64,000 nt of DNA. Origin: Rhodospirillales bacterium. GTDB taxonomy: Bacteria > Pseudomonadota > Alphaproteobacteria > SP197. Positions 1-10,030 of this stretch are shown here, piece by piece. The stretch covers positions 732,523 to 796,522 of the forward strand of contig JACONG010000016.1 in NCBI GenBank assembly GCA_014323865.1, written 5' to 3'. The notes below the pieces were generated by a model that did not search any database, was not told the DNA's origin, and worked only from the letters and a program-made list of their open reading frames with translations. Position numbers and translations under genes: made by a program. Every line of letters starts with the position of its first letter. The stretch's first letter is position 1.

Positions 1-2
1 TC

Positions 3-68
3 GGCGGCCTGCTCGACGCCCTCGTCACCCTGGAGTCCGCCGTCCGCACCGACACGGGAGCGCCCTGA
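3..68 (+). CDS. C-terminal tail of a gene truncated by the window edge
   Basis: An open frame entering from the left edge encodes about 21 residues ending ...TDTGAP and stops with TGA. The GC-rich third positions look coding. Too little is visible to name a family. It is the only plus-strand coding sign in the first 3.9 kb, so it may belong to a different transcription unit from the island genes that follow on the other strand. Confidence 0.4.
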   Translation, partial: GGLLDALVTLESAVRTDTGAP

Positions 69-539
69 CCGTGGCCGACGCCGATCAGCGCCGGGCCGCC
101 ATCTCCGCGCGCTCGCGGGCGCCGACGCCACTGACAAACACCGTGAAAACTGGCGCCAGCTTCTCGCCGTCATCGACAACCGTGAACTGCGCCCGGGACA
201 CATGCGGCACGGAAGGCGGGGTGAAGCTGCAAGGCGCATCGGTGGAATGATGGCGGAGTGAGCGTCCGTCGCCAAAGAATATCAACTGGATGCTTCAAGA
301 TTTAGAAACACCGATCGACACATTTTTCATCCCACATTTTGTACCACACTGAGTCAGGGATGGAGTTTGATGGGCCGTCCCAATTGATCTCAGGGATCCG
401 CCCGTTCAAAGACTCGGCTAAGGCTCGATTTGTTGGCCATGATTGACTTCCAGATTGAACACGTTGGCACTGCTTGGGCTGTAGGACCACACAGGTCAGC
501 AACCGAACGGGGGCCAGTTACTTGACCTTCGCCTTTGGT
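69..539. other. Gene-poor stretch at island left part
   Basis: I see no convincing gene here. Around 109-261 one plus-strand frame reads like protein (ADATDKHRENW...), but it has no start and looks like a remnant. On the minus strand 302-502 a 66-codon frame is open (ending ...WDEKCVDRCF). It is unusually rich in Trp and Cys, has lower GC than its neighbours and shows no ribosome binding site. I treat it as an unsupported hypothetical. Confidence 0.35.
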
Positions 540-857
540 CTATCTCGACCTCTGGTGCCGTATCGGACGCCTCCTCGTGTTGTGATAGGCGGTAATGACC
601 CGCCCGTCTGCAATGATGATCGCCTTGCCCCTCAGCCGTTCGGCCGTGGCGATCATGAGCTTGCGTTTCTTGATCCCCAGCCCGGCGCGCGGCTCCTTGA
701 GTCCCTTGATCACCCGTCGTGCGTCCCGGTCTGTCAGCATGATCTTCTCGGCATCCACCTCTGTGCCTTGCGTGAGAATGAAGTCGATATCCGCCTGCTT
801 CATGCCTCGCTGCTGCAGTCGCCTGGAGGCGTGATTGGTGATGGTGAGATTGGACAT
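540..857 (-). CDS. DUF4258-like small protein (possible toxin) paired with HTH regulator
   Basis: This 105-residue protein begins MSNLTITNHASRRLQQRG. A His followed shortly by an RLQQRG-type motif near residues 9-18 is the hallmark of DUF4258-like small RNase/toxin folds. A basic strand (KKRKLM) and a terminal VITAYH strand follow, as in that family. Its start overlaps the stop of the upstream HTH gene by one base (TGATG), so translation is probably coupled. Regulator-first order with coupled translation suggests an antitoxin-toxin or regulator-effector pair. The toxin role is inferred from family and context. Confidence 0.55.
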   Translation of the reverse strand: MSNLTITNHASRRLQQRGMKQADIDFILTQGTEVDAEKIMLTDRDARRVIKGLKEPRAGLGIKKRKLMIATAERLRGKAIIIADGRVITAYHNTRRRPIRHQRSR

Positions 858-1783
858 CAGTCGATCTCCCCATCATCATCGCCTCCAAGCCCAAGCAGCT
901 GGTCAAGCTCCATACGAGCTAGGCGCATCACCTCAGCGGCTCGATCCGAGAGCCACGCTTTGTAAGTCGGCTCATCGTGTTCACGGCGCTTTCGGCAACA
1001 CTCCTCCAAGTCGATATCGCCAGACTGGATCCACTTGATTGCATCGTGCCCTTCCTCAAGCCCCGTCAACTCGCAGAGCGCGGCGTCAGGCAGGCTATAG
1101 GAGACCTCGCCGGGACCAAAATCAGCCAAAGCTGGCCTTCGTTCTTTGGGCAGCTGAATGCAGAACTCGCGAAGCCAGGTGACAAACGGACCAGGGAGAT
1201 CGGCATACGTTGCAGGCAGAAGCCGGCCGAACACGTCGCGCTTCTCCAGGGAGTCATATTCGCATACCAGTGGATCGCCGTCGGAGTCTATCACCTTCAG
1301 CCCAACCTCAAGATGTGAGAGCTGAGAACTGGCGGTCTGCTCAGCCTGATCGAACGCCTCTTCGAACTTGTCAAGCTGCCGTTGCCGCGATGCCAAGCTT
1401 GTTTCAGCAAGCAGCCAAAACAGGAGCGGTGCCATATCCAGGACCTGAGAGCGCTCCACATCAAATCGCTGGCAAACAAGGTCGAGATTGTTCTTGGTGG
1501 ATGACGAAACGCGTTCGTTGAGCCTGGTCGTCCCAGGATCCCTGGGTGCAGGGTCCCCCGACATCGGTCGGGTCAGGTCGTCCCAGGAAACGCCGAGTGC
1601 CCTGGCCAATGGCTCTCGAAGGTGGCTCCGCACGTTGCCGCTTTCGCCGCGCTCCCAGCGGCTGACGGTGTCTTTCCTGCACCGGATACGGTCTGCGAGC
1701 TGCTGCTGGGTAAGGCGGCGCCGCTTGCGCAGGGTTTGGAGCGTTTCAGGATTGATCGGGTCAGATTTGATCGGGGTGTGCAT
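857..1783 (-). CDS. XRE-family helix-turn-helix regulator with unknown C-terminal domain
   Basis: This protein has 308 residues. Residues 13-70 form a Cro/C1-type HTH (LTQQQLADRI...DTVSRWERGES). The remaining 240 residues are acidic and helix-rich with no motif I recognise, and it ends GGDDDGEID. A strong GAGGAGA ribosome binding site lies just upstream of the ATG. An inverted repeat 31-75 bp upstream of the start is a plausible autoregulatory operator. It is coupled to the DUF4258-like gene. It lies in the tRNA-Ser island, so it is probably acquired DNA. Confidence 0.75.
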   Translation of the reverse strand: MHTPIKSDPINPETLQTLRKRRRLTQQQLADRIRCRKDTVSRWERGESGNVRSHLREPLARALGVSWDDLTRPMSGDPAPRDPGTTRLNERVSSSTKNNLDLVCQRFDVERSQVLDMAPLLFWLLAETSLASRQRQLDKFEEAFDQAEQTASSQLSHLEVGLKVIDSDGDPLVCEYDSLEKRDVFGRLLPATYADLPGPFVTWLREFCIQLPKERRPALADFGPGEVSYSLPDAALCELTGLEEGHDAIKWIQSGDIDLEECCRKRREHDEPTYKAWLSDRAAEVMRLARMELDQLLGLGGDDDGEID

Positions 1784-1813
1784 GGCAATCTCCTCGTTGA
1801 TGAAGATATTGTC

Positions 1814-1858
1814 GCATCAAACAAGTCTCGCAATCGACATAGGGTCATCATTTGATGC
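1814..1858. promoter_or_regulatory. Putative operator: GCATCAAA / TTTGATGC inverted repeat
   Basis: GCATCAAA at 1814-1821 and its exact reverse complement TTTGATGC at 1851-1858 flank an AT-rich stretch just upstream of the HTH gene start. Dyads of this size in front of a Cro/C1-type regulator are typical self-binding sites. No footprint data exist, so the operator call is inference. Confidence 0.45.
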
Positions 1859-1914
1859 TAATTCAGCCAGTTCTTATCGTCAATAACTCGGGCTTTGCGC
1901 GAAAAGTCGACAAT

Positions 1915-2956
1915 TCACCTGCTGGCCGCCAAGGCTATCTGCTTGCAGCAATCTGCGAGTTCAAGAAGGCCTCTGGATGGGGCACCGTAGCTGACAACAC
2001 GAACATCCAAATCGGAACTGGATGTGATCGTCAGGGCTCGACGCAAGGCATCTAGGATCCAATCGCCTCGGTTGCCGAAAGCACCACCACCCGGCAGTGT
2101 GAGAAAAACCAGGTTCGAGGTGCCGCGCGGCGCGTTGATCGCTGCCGCCCAGAGCGTGGCCTCGTAGGCAGCCTCCAGCACGAGCCTTGCAAACGCCTGC
2201 CAGCTATCACGAGCAACGTCGTGGACGTAGCTTACGGGGAGCGCGGAACAGAACGCCTGAGAGACATGCGGACGTTGGCCTTCCTCTGCTTGCGTGACCT
2301 CGACGTCCCAGTGCAATCCGATGCGAAGCTGTGCCCGAAGAGCGTCAACCTGCCCTTCCGGCAAGCCGTTGAGGTGTCGCGATATGGCATCGAGACCAGC
2401 CTGGCTGCACATCGCGTAGCCATTCCGCATTGACCAGAGTTCCCCGACCTGCATGTCGAGAGCCTTGCTCAATGCGGTTCCGAGATCGCGAAGGCCGTCC
2501 AGCTGGGACGTGGCGGTCTGTCCCGTTTGGCCGTTCACCTCGGCAAAGTGGTTGCGGTAGATCGTCGCCGTGCCCGCCGCGATGGCACAGGCCGGACTCT
2601 GTTGTGTGATCCCACTGGTAACGGGCCACGCCGTCCTCGGGTGTTATGCTGTCCGATGTCATCTCGAGCAGGTTGAACTGCGATGCGACCTGGAAGATGG
2701 CGCCGGCGTTTGCCACATCCCGATGCATCTGTCCGACGTCGCCCGATACGACGCCAAGGCGCAACTGGCCGGAAGGAACCGGTTGTTCCATGGCTCGGGC
2801 GCGCAACTCCGACAGCGAAACCAGTTCGAGTGTTCCTATTCCGTAGGACGCACCGTTCACGCGTGAGCACAGGCGATTGCCAGAGACCTCCAGCCTGGCG
2901 CGGGTCGCCTCGTAAGTCGTCTCCTGGAACCCCGTGAGCCGTTCAAACCAGTCCAT
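1915..2956 (-). pseudogene. Frameshifted gene of an MDWFERLTGF family with macrodomain/PARG-like C-terminal half
   Basis: The start is strong: a GGGGGAG site precedes ATG at 2956. The protein reads MDWFERLTGF... through ...EDGVARYQWDHTTESG, then the frame breaks near 2595. The neighbouring frame carries the continuation (CAIAAGTATIYRNHFAEVNG), then reads on to 1915. Joined, it is about 345 residues. The C-terminal half has SNLVFLTLPGGGAFGN followed by an acidic-Trp helix and DVRVVSYG, which resembles macrodomain or PARG-type ADP-ribose-binding folds, though I cannot see the classic PARG double Glu. It lies 14 bp behind the phosphatase gene, probably in one operon. The break could be a real mutation or a sequencing indel. 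Confidence 0.6.
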
Positions 2957-2970
2957 GACATTCTCCCCCT

Positions 2971-3525
2971 TCAGCCCCGCCCGACGGTCATGGAGAGGAG
3001 GTATTCCTCCTGCTCCATCGTCTCGATCGCGTTCCTTCGAGCCTCTCGCACTTGTCGTATCGCGGTTTCAGGAACCGTGCCGAGTTCGATCAGGAGTCGG
3101 GCTCCAATCATACCGGCGCGGCCGAGGCCGCCCCTGCAGTGGACGACGATGTCCTTCCCGTTATGCAACATCGCGTGCAACGTGCTGCCCGACGATCGCC
3201 ATTCGGCCTCGAAACGCTCGTCTGGCACCGAGCCATCGACGATCGGGAGGTGGAACCATGTCATGCCCTGTCGGGCCACTTCCGCCCCAAGGGACTCGAC
3301 CCGCAGGGTTACCAGTTCATGCTGTTCGACGAGGGTTACGACCGCCGAGGCACCCCAATCGGAAATGGCATCAAGATCGATGGCAAGATCTCGATGCCAT
3401 GCCCCAGTCAAGGCGTGGTCGTCATGCTTGCCCGGGCAGAAGGTTATCCCGATTCTCCCATGGGACGGAGAGGCCCGAACCTCTGCAATCTGGAGTGGGT
3501 CAGTCGAGGATGTCCTGATGGTCAT
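2971..3525 (-). CDS. Dual-specificity/CDKN3-type protein phosphatase
   Basis: This 184-residue protein has the Cys-phosphatase signature VHCRGGLGRAG (CX5R) near residue 129, preceded by an Asp-containing loop (LPIVDGSVPD, near residue 94) expected to supply the general acid. The N-terminal GRIGITFCPGK motif matches the bacterial CDKN3-like family. The ATG at 3525 is chosen because GGAG lies seven bases upstream; a longer reading into the integrase remnant has no such site. It is intact, unlike its neighbour, and probably cotranscribed with the macrodomain-like gene. Related phosphatases are found beside ADP-ribose-processing genes, so a role in nucleotide or ADP-ribose conflict metabolism is possible but inferred. 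Confidence 0.8.
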   Translation of the reverse strand: MTIRTSSTDPLQIAEVRASPSHGRIGITFCPGKHDDHALTGAWHRDLAIDLDAISDWGASAVVTLVEQHELVTLRVESLGAEVARQGMTWFHLPIVDGSVPDERFEAEWRSSGSTLHAMLHNGKDIVVHCRGGLGRAGMIGARLLIELGTVPETAIRQVREARRNAIETMEQEEYLLSMTVGRG

Positions 3526-3916
3526 TTTGACTCCAGTTCGGAAACGAGCCGCTCCCAGTGAACGAACAACGCCAGCCCTTGCCGTGTCCTGCATGAACGC
3601 GCTCGGCCGCTTCTCGAAACGTCGGCCTTGCCTGCTTGGCACGACGCTGCGCCAAAGGGTCGCCACCGTTGTGCGCAACACGCCGGTCGGACGCCGCCTT
3701 TTCCCGCGCGTCTGCAAGTGAGACGAGTTTTACACTGCCAAGCCCCGTGTCTCGGTGCCTGCCCCGAACGACCCTTCTGAGCACCCGGCGCCTTGCTCCG
3801 GACGAATTGACGACGAGATGGAGCCCGTTGTCGTCAGTATATCGGTCTGGCTTCTTGAGATTCCGGCCCTTGACCGCCGAAAGCGCCTGATCGGGGCGTT
3901 GGTTGCGCGGTTTCAT
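3500..3916 (-). pseudogene. Truncated tyrosine-type integrase (N-terminal arm-binding part)
   Basis: MKPRNQRPDQALSAVKGRNL, then YTDDNGLHLVV and GLGSVKLVSLADAREKA, is the N-terminal arm-DNA-binding domain (DUF4102) of P4-type integrases. Similarity ends near codon 115 (HAGHGKGW). Beyond that the frame runs into the leader of the phosphatase gene, so the core-binding and catalytic domains are lost. It begins about 140 bp past the 3' end of tRNA-Ser and points away from it, the classic position of an island integrase. The truncation leaves the element unable to move by itself. Confidence 0.8.
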
Positions 3917-4052
3917 GCCATCCCTCAATTCATCACACAAAACAGTCGGGATGGTGCTGGATGACAGTGCGCCTCAGAGGACAATACCGTGCGCACAATT
4001 CTCACAGCATAGGGGATTCCTGGACAACTCCAGACAATGATGGACAACGGAA

Positions 4053-4140
4053 TGGCGGAGGGAGCGGGATTCGAACCCGCGAGGGCTTGCACCCAACACG
4101 CTTTCCAAGCGTGCGCCTTAAACCGCTCGGCCATCCCTCC
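4053..4140 (-). tRNA. tRNA-Ser (anticodon GGA)
   Basis: On the minus strand the gene starts GGAGGGATGGCCGAG at 4140. It has a long variable arm typical of class II tRNAs, anticodon GGA at 4104-4106, T-loop GGTTCGAATCC, and a TCCCTCC acceptor strand pairing perfectly with GGAGGGA. The discriminator G is followed by an encoded CCA at 4053-4055. Its 3' end faces the truncated integrase, so it was probably the attachment site of the island to the left. Just past the CCA, TGGACAAC occurs twice (4021 and 4041). Confidence 0.95.
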
Positions 4141-4191
4141 GGAAGGGCGAGACCCTAACGGCGGGATCGCACGGAAGCAACCTTGCCCGCG

Positions 4192-5994
4192 TCAGTCGCC
4201 AAGCTTCAGCGCGGCCAGAAACGCGTCCTGCGGAATCTCGACATTGCCGAACTGGCGCATGCGTTTCTTGCCCTTCTTCTGCTTGTCGAGCAGCTTGCGC
4301 TTGCGGCTGACGTCGCCGCCATAGCACTTGGCGAGCACGTCCTTGCGCAGGGCCGAGAGCGTCTCGCGGGCGACGATCTTGCCGCCGATCGCGGCCTGGA
4401 TCGGAATCTTGAAGAGCTGGCGCGGGATTGCATCCTTGAGCTTCTCGCACACCGCCCGGCCCCGGCTTTCGGAGAACGAACGTTCGACGATCAGGCTGAG
4501 GCCGTCGACCATCTCGGCGTTCACGAGGATGTCGAGGCGCACCAGATCGCCGGCCATGAAGCCATCCATCTGGTAGTCGAAGCTGGCGTAGCCGCGGGTG
4601 GCCGATTTCAGGCGGTCATAAAAGTCGAACACCACCTCGGCAAGGGGCAGGCGGTAGACCACCATGGCACGCCCGCCGACATAGGTCAGCTCGATCTGCG
4701 CACCGCGCTTGTCGGTACAGAGCTGCAGCACAGCGCCGAGATATTCGCCGGGCACCAGGATGGTCGCGCGGATCCACGGCTCCTCGATCGTCTCGATCTG
4801 GCTGGGATCGGGCAGATCGGCGGGATTGTGGAGCTCGAATGGCTCGCCGCCCTTCTTCGTGATGCGATAGACCACGCTGGGTGCGGTCGCCAGGAGATCG
4901 AGGTTGAACTCACGTTCGAGCCGCTCCTGGATGATCTCGAGATGCAGCAGACCGAGGAAACCGCAGCGGAAACCGAGGCCCAGCGCTACCGAGTTCTCGG
5001 GCTCGAAGTGGAAGCTGGCGTCGTTCAGGCGCAGCTTGCCGAGGCTCTCGCGCAGATCGTTGTAGTCGGCCGCATCGGTCGGATAGAGGCCACAGAAGAC
5101 CACTGGCACGCTGGGCTTGAAGCCCGGCATCACGTCTTCAGTGCGGTTGCGGTCATCGGTGATCGTGTCGCCGACACGGCACTCGGCAATGTCCTTGATG
5201 GCGCCGGTGAAGAAGCCGATCTCGCCCGGCCCCAGCTCGTCCACCAGCACGGCCTTGGGTGTCATGATGCCGACCCGGTCGATCTCGCGCACCGCGCCCG
5301 TGCCCATCATGCGCACGCGCTGGCCCTTGCGGATCCGCCCGTCGATGACACGCATCAGAATCACGACACCGAGATAGGGGTCGTACCAGGAATCGACGAG
5401 TAGCGCCTTGAGCGGTGCGTCGTCGCCCTTGCTCTCGGGCGGCGGCAGCAGGTCAACGATGCCCTGCAGCACGGCCGGAACATTCTCGCCGGTCTTGGCG
5501 GAGACGCCGATGGCCTCAGTCGCATCGATGCCGACCGATTCCTCAATGTCCTCGCGCGCCTTGTCGGCCTCGGCAGCGACCAGATCGATCTTGTTGAGCA
5601 CCGGCAGGATCTCGTGATCGGCCTCGACCGCGAGATAGGCGTTGGCCACGGTTTGCGCCTCGACACCCTGGGTCGCATCGACAATCAGCAGCGACCCCTC
5701 GCAGGCGCGCAGGCTGCGGCTGACCTCGTAGGTGAAGTCGACATGGCCGGGCGTGTCGATGATGTTGATCAGATAGGTCTCACCGTCCCCGGCCATGAAG
5801 TTCAGACGCACGGTCTGCGCCTTGATCGTGATGCCGCGCTCGCGCTCGATATCCATGGCATCGAGCACCTGGCCGCGCATCTCGCGCTGATCGAGCCCGC
5901 CGCACAGCTCGATCAGCCGGTCGGCCAGGGTCGACTTGCCGTGGTCGATATGGGCAACGATGGCGACGTTGCGAATGTGATCAAGAGCGATCAT
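4192..5994 (-). CDS. lepA: Elongation factor 4 (LepA)
   Basis: At 600 residues it has the standard length. G1 AHIDHGKST is at 14-22, G3 DTPGH at 80-84 and NKID at 134-137. Domains II, III and V follow, and the LepA-specific C-terminal domain ends in a basic tail ([19 protein letters not shown]). EF4 is a ribosomal GTPase that back-translocates or remodels stalled ribosomes. It is intact and of normal composition, and marks the return to core chromosome beside the tRNA. Confidence 0.97.
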   Translation of the reverse strand: MIALDHIRNVAIVAHIDHGKSTLADRLIELCGGLDQREMRGQVLDAMDIERERGITIKAQTVRLNFMAGDGETYLINIIDTPGHVDFTYEVSRSLRACEGSLLIVDATQGVEAQTVANAYLAVEADHEILPVLNKIDLVAAEADKAREDIEESVGIDATEAIGVSAKTGENVPAVLQGIVDLLPPPESKGDDAPLKALLVDSWYDPYLGVVILMRVIDGRIRKGQRVRMMGTGAVREIDRVGIMTPKAVLVDELGPGEIGFFTGAIKDIAECRVGDTITDDRNRTEDVMPGFKPSVPVVFCGLYPTDAADYNDLRESLGKLRLNDASFHFEPENSVALGLGFRCGFLGLLHLEIIQERLEREFNLDLLATAPSVVYRITKKGGEPFELHNPADLPDPSQIETIEEPWIRATILVPGEYLGAVLQLCTDKRGAQIELTYVGGRAMVVYRLPLAEVVFDFYDRLKSATRGYASFDYQMDGFMAGDLVRLDILVNAEMVDGLSLIVERSFSESRGRAVCEKLKDAIPRQLFKIPIQAAIGGKIVARETLSALRKDVLAKCYGGDVSRKRKLLDKQKKGKKRMRQFGNVEIPQDAFLAALKLGD

Positions 5995-6070
5995 GGCTCG
6001 GTCAACAGGTCCTCTCGGAGCAGGACCCGGACCCTAATGGAGAGCGCCCCCTGCAAGCAATGACTTGCGG

Positions 6071-8473
6071 TCAGCCCCGGAGCTCGCCGCCCGTCTGCTT
6101 CGTGACCGCGGCAACGATCCTGGCGGAGACAGCCTCGAGTTCTTCGTCGGTCATGGTCGCCCTGGTCGGCTGCAACGTCACCGCAACGGCGAGCGACTTG
6201 CGGTTCTCGCCAAGGTTGGCACCTTCATAGAGGTCGAAGACGCTGACCTCGCGGATCAGCGCCTTGTCGGCACCCTTCACGGCGCGCACCAGCTTCCCGG
6301 CAGGCACATCGGCGTCGAGCACGAAGGCGAAATCGCGGTGGACCGGCTGGTAGGGCGAGACATCGAGTCGCGGACGCGCGACGGTCTTCGCCTTGGGTTC
6401 AGGCACGTCCTCGAACAGGATCTCGAAAGCCGCCACCGGCCCCCGGGCTTCCATGTCGGCGACGACCTGGGGGTGCAGTTCGCCGAAGGTAGCGAGCACC
6501 TTTGGCCCGAGACACAGAACACCCGAACGGCCGGGGTGGTACCAGCCCGGCGCATCCGGCAATGCCTGCAGGTTGTCGATCGGCGCTCCGATCGCTTCCA
6601 GCACGGCCAGGGCATCGGCCTTGGCGTCGAAGACATCGGCCGGACGGTCTGCCTGGTTCCAGTGACGCGGACCGGAACGGCCGACCCGCAACCCGGCAAC
6701 CGACGTCTTCTGGTCCTCTGACCCAATGCCGCCGTAGACCGGGCCGATCTCGAACAGTCCGAAGTCGGCCATGTCACGCGCTTGGTTGCGCGCAGCGGCC
6801 TGCAGCAGTGACGGAAGGCCCGAGGGACGCATCATGTCCATGTCCGACGAGATCGGATTGACAAGCGTGAGGCCCTGATTGCCGCCACCGAAATCCCATG
6901 CGGCGTCCGATGAAATGAACGAGTACGTGACCGCTTCGTTCAGACCGCGCGCCGCCAGGGTACGACGAGCCCAGCGCGACCGCTTCTGCCGCGTGGTCAG
7001 GACGGGGCGCGTGACCGCGATCTCGCGCGGCAACGAAACCATCGACACCGCGTCGAAGCCGTGGATGCGCAGGACCTCCTCGATGACGTCAGCCTCGCAC
7101 TGCATGTCGTGGCGCCATGTCGGCACCGTGACGGTCCAGCTGTCGTCACCGGCGTCCGACGTTTCGTAACCGAGGTCGGCGAGAATGGCCTCGGCGCGCA
7201 CCTTCCCGATCGCAATGCCGCCGAGGCTCTCGACTCGCGAGGGGCGCACCGCCATGGTCTGACGCTCGGTCGGGATCTCGCCGTCGCCGACGACATCGCT
7301 CGCCTCACCGCCGCAGATCTCCAGCACCAGGCGAGTGGCGATCTCCATGCCTTCGGGTGCGAAGGCGTTGTCGATGCCGCGCTCGAAGCGCTGCCGCGCA
7401 TCGGTGACAAGCTCCAGCTTGCGGCCCGTGGCTGCGGTGCGAATGGGATCGAACAGCGCGATTTCGAGGAAACCGTTCGTCGTCCCCTCGTCAGCACCCG
7501 TGGACTCGCCGCCGATCACGCCGCCCAGACCCAGCATACCGGAGTCATCGAAGATAACCGTCATCTCGCCGTCGGTTTCGTAGGTCTTGTCGTTGAGTGC
7601 ATCGAAGGTCTCGCCGGGTTCGGCGATGCGTGCACCGATCGTGCCCTTGACCTTGTCGGCGTCATAGATGTGCGCCGGACGGCCGAGATCCATGGTCAGC
7701 CAGTTGGTGATGTCGACCAGCGCCGAGATCGGCCGCAGGCCCACCGCCTTCAGCTTCTGTTGCATCCAGACGGGGCTCGGACCGTTCCTGAGGCCCTTGA
7801 AGTGGCGGCCGAGAAACGCCGGACAGGCATTCCCGTGCGCCTCGTCGAAGCGCAACTCGATGGTGATCGGGCTCTCGTGGCCACCCTTGACAGGCGACGT
7901 GTCAAGCGGCTTGAGCGTGCCGAGACCGGCCGCGGCAAGGTCGCGCGCGATGCCACGGATACTGAAACAGTCCCCGCGATCGGGCGTGATACCCATATCG
8001 AGCACGGGATCGTCGAGCCCCGCCAGAGCGGCGTAGGACGAACCGACTTCAGCATCCGCGGGCAGGTCGATGATGCCTTCATGATCGTCGGAGAGACCCA
8101 TCTCACGCTCGGAACAGAGCATGCCGCGGCTGGCGACGCCGCGAATCTCGCTCTCCTTGAGATCGACCCCGGTGCCCGGGATGTGGCTTCCGGACGGTGC
8201 GAAGACGCCCTTCATGCCGGTCCGCGCGTTGGGGGCACCACAGACAACCTGCACCTCGCCGGAGCCGGTCTCGACCATGCAGACGCGCAGGCGGTCGGCA
8301 TTGGGATGCTGTTCGGCCTTCACGACGTAGCCGACCGTGAAGGGCGCGAGCTCCTCGCTTCGGTCCTCGACCTCCTCGACCTCGAGACCGATACGGTTAA
8401 GCGCATCGACGATCTCACCGAGTGAGGCCTCGGTCTCCAGATGGCGCTTGAGCCAATCGAGCGTGATCTTCAT
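6071..8473 (-). CDS. pheT: Phenylalanyl-tRNA synthetase beta subunit
   Basis: At 800 residues it is the usual length. An N-terminal EMAP/OB tRNA-binding domain lies at about 40-150 ([10 protein letters not shown]). The B3/B4 editing region and B5 follow, then a catalytic-like core. The FDX-ACB anticodon-binding domain occupies the last 95 residues ([17 protein letters not shown]). The start overlaps the pheS stop (ATGA), so the two subunits of the alpha2-beta2 enzyme are translationally coupled. Confidence 0.97.
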   Translation of the reverse strand: MKITLDWLKRHLETEASLGEIVDALNRIGLEVEEVEDRSEELAPFTVGYVVKAEQHPNADRLRVCMVETGSGEVQVVCGAPNARTGMKGVFAPSGSHIPGTGVDLKESEIRGVASRGMLCSEREMGLSDDHEGIIDLPADAEVGSSYAALAGLDDPVLDMGITPDRGDCFSIRGIARDLAAAGLGTLKPLDTSPVKGGHESPITIELRFDEAHGNACPAFLGRHFKGLRNGPSPVWMQQKLKAVGLRPISALVDITNWLTMDLGRPAHIYDADKVKGTIGARIAEPGETFDALNDKTYETDGEMTVIFDDSGMLGLGGVIGGESTGADEGTTNGFLEIALFDPIRTAATGRKLELVTDARQRFERGIDNAFAPEGMEIATRLVLEICGGEASDVVGDGEIPTERQTMAVRPSRVESLGGIAIGKVRAEAILADLGYETSDAGDDSWTVTVPTWRHDMQCEADVIEEVLRIHGFDAVSMVSLPREIAVTRPVLTTRQKRSRWARRTLAARGLNEAVTYSFISSDAAWDFGGGNQGLTLVNPISSDMDMMRPSGLPSLLQAAARNQARDMADFGLFEIGPVYGGIGSEDQKTSVAGLRVGRSGPRHWNQADRPADVFDAKADALAVLEAIGAPIDNLQALPDAPGWYHPGRSGVLCLGPKVLATFGELHPQVVADMEARGPVAAFEILFEDVPEPKAKTVARPRLDVSPYQPVHRDFAFVLDADVPAGKLVRAVKGADKALIREVSVFDLYEGANLGENRKSLAVAVTLQPTRATMTDEELEAVSARIVAAVTKQTGGELRG

Positions 8474-9552
8474 CGCGCCAGCCCTCCGTAGAGCGTCGGC
8501 ACATCAAGCGCGCGGAATCCGTAGTGACGCAGCCAGCGCAGGTCGGCGTCGAAGAAGCTGCGGAGATCGGGGATGCCGTACTTCAGCATGGCGACCCGGT
8601 CGATACCGAGACCGAATGCGAAGCCCTGGTACCTGTCGGGATCGATGCCGCCGTTCCTGAGCACATTGGGATGAACCATGCCGCTGCCGAGAATCTCGAG
8701 CCACTCGTCGCCGGCACCGATCTTCAGCTCACCGCCTTCGAAGGAGCAGCCGATATCGACCTCCATCGACGGCGACGTGAACGGGAAGTAGCTCGGCCGG
8801 AAGCGCATCGGCACGTTGTCGACCTGGAAGAAGGCCTCGACAAAGTCGCGCAGGCAACCCTTGAGGTGGCCGAGGTGTGTCGTCTCGTCGATCACCAGGC
8901 CCTCGACCTGATGGAACATGGGCGTATGTGTCATGTCGCTGTCGGAGCGATAGGTTCGGCCCGGTGCGATGATGCGCAGCGGCGGTTCCGAATCCAGCAT
9001 GTGGCGTATCTGCACCGGCGAGGTGTGCGTGCGCAGCACCGGTCGCCCGCTCTGCTCACGCGTGGCCGGCAGGTAGAAGGTGTCATGCTCCTGGCGCGCC
9101 GGGTGCTCGTCGGGAATGTTGAGAGCGCCGAAGTTGTACCAGTCGTCCTCGATGTCGGGCCCCTCGGCCACGGCGAAGCCCATCTCGCAGAAGACAGCGA
9201 TGATCTCGTCCATGACCTGGCTGACCGGATGCACGGTGCCCTGCATCTCAGGCCTCGGCGGCAGCGAGATATCGATCCGCTCCGCCTCAAGCCGGCGCTC
9301 CATCTCGGCGCGTTCGAGGTCCGTCTTGCGCGCCTCGATCGCGGCCTGCACGGCATCCTTCACAAGGTTGAGTTTCTGACCGACGTCGCGGCGCTGGTCG
9401 GGATCGAGCCCGCCGAGCTGCTTCATCAGCCCGGTGATCGCGCCCTTCTTGCCGAGCGCGCCGACACGGATGTCGTCGAGGCTCTCGAGGTTGGCAGCGC
9501 CAGCCACGGCGGCCAGCGTGTCGTTCTTGATGGTGTTGATCTGTTCCTGCAT
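8470..9552 (-). CDS. pheS: Phenylalanyl-tRNA synthetase alpha subunit
   Basis: This is the 360-residue class II catalytic subunit: N-terminal coiled coil (1-90), motif 2 ([20 protein letters not shown]) and motif 3 ([18 protein letters not shown]). It charges tRNA-Phe together with PheT. It is downstream of rplT, separated by 90 bp that contain a strong GC hairpin which may limit read-through. Confidence 0.97.
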   Translation of the reverse strand: MQEQINTIKNDTLAAVAGAANLESLDDIRVGALGKKGAITGLMKQLGGLDPDQRRDVGQKLNLVKDAVQAAIEARKTDLERAEMERRLEAERIDISLPPRPEMQGTVHPVSQVMDEIIAVFCEMGFAVAEGPDIEDDWYNFGALNIPDEHPARQEHDTFYLPATREQSGRPVLRTHTSPVQIRHMLDSEPPLRIIAPGRTYRSDSDMTHTPMFHQVEGLVIDETTHLGHLKGCLRDFVEAFFQVDNVPMRFRPSYFPFTSPSMEVDIGCSFEGGELKIGAGDEWLEILGSGMVHPNVLRNGGIDPDRYQGFAFGLGIDRVAMLKYGIPDLRSFFDADLRWLRHYGFRALDVPTLYGGLAR

Positions 9553-9574
9553 CTCAGGGGTCCAAACATGACAA

Positions 9575-9595
9575 AGGGGGGCTCAAGGCCCCCCT
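9575..9595 (-). terminator. GC hairpin between rplT and pheS (terminator or attenuator)
   Basis: GGGGGGC at 9576-9582 pairs with GCCCCCC at 9588-9594 across a 5-base loop, extended by an A-T pair. On the minus strand it is followed by TTTG. It sits just after rplT and 23 bp before the pheS start. It could end or attenuate ribosomal-protein transcription before pheST. No phenylalanine-rich leader peptide is visible. Confidence 0.55.
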
Positions 9596-9641
9596 CGTCG
9601 GTCTTAAAGTCGGTCGAGATCAGCGGCGCGACGGAAACGTC

Positions 9642-10007
9642 TTACGCAGCCTTCTCGACAGCCGAGCGGGCCTGGTCGCAAAGCTGCGCAAATGTGGCGG
9701 GCTCGCGCGCCGCGAGATCCGCGAGGATCTTGCGATCGAGCCCAACCTCCGCGAGCTTCATCCCATGCATGAACTGGGAGTAGGTGAGGCCGTTCAGGCG
9801 TGCACCGGCATTGATCCTCTGGATCCACAGGCTGCGGAAGTCGCGCTTGCGGGTGCGGCGATCGCGATAGGCGTACTGAAGCGCCTTCTCGACCCGCTCC
9901 AGGGCGATCGTGTAGCAGCTGTTGGCACGGCCGCGGTAACCCTTGGCCAGCTTCAGCACCTTCTTGTGACGGGCTCGAGACGTGGTCCCGCGTTTCACTC
10001 GCGCCAT
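9642..10007 (-). CDS. rplT: 50S ribosomal protein L20
   Basis: At 121 residues it starts [16 protein letters not shown] and contains the L20 signature [14 protein letters not shown] and [18 protein letters not shown]20 nucleates assembly of the large subunit and in many bacteria represses its own operon. It is the third gene of the infC-rpmI-rplT cluster. A small C-terminal Ala/Lys extension is normal for alphaproteobacteria. Confidence 0.98.
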   Translation of the reverse strand: MARVKRGTTSRARHKKVLKLAKGYRGRANSCYTIALERVEKALQYAYRDRRTRKRDFRSLWIQRINAGARLNGLTYSQFMHGMKLAEVGLDRKILADLAAREPATFAQLCDQARSAVEKAA

Positions 10008-10030
10008 CGTTTCAACTCACGTTTGGGGCG

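Noticed and set aside
4183-5403. Long plus-strand open frame (about 406 codons) opposite lepA
   Set aside because: It is antisense to a fully conserved LepA, His/Ala/Leu-rich without domains, and arises from high GC third positions.
7061-8425. Long plus-strand open frame opposite pheT
   Set aside because: PheT on the minus strand has full-length conserved domains; the antisense frame has no recognisable motif or start signal.
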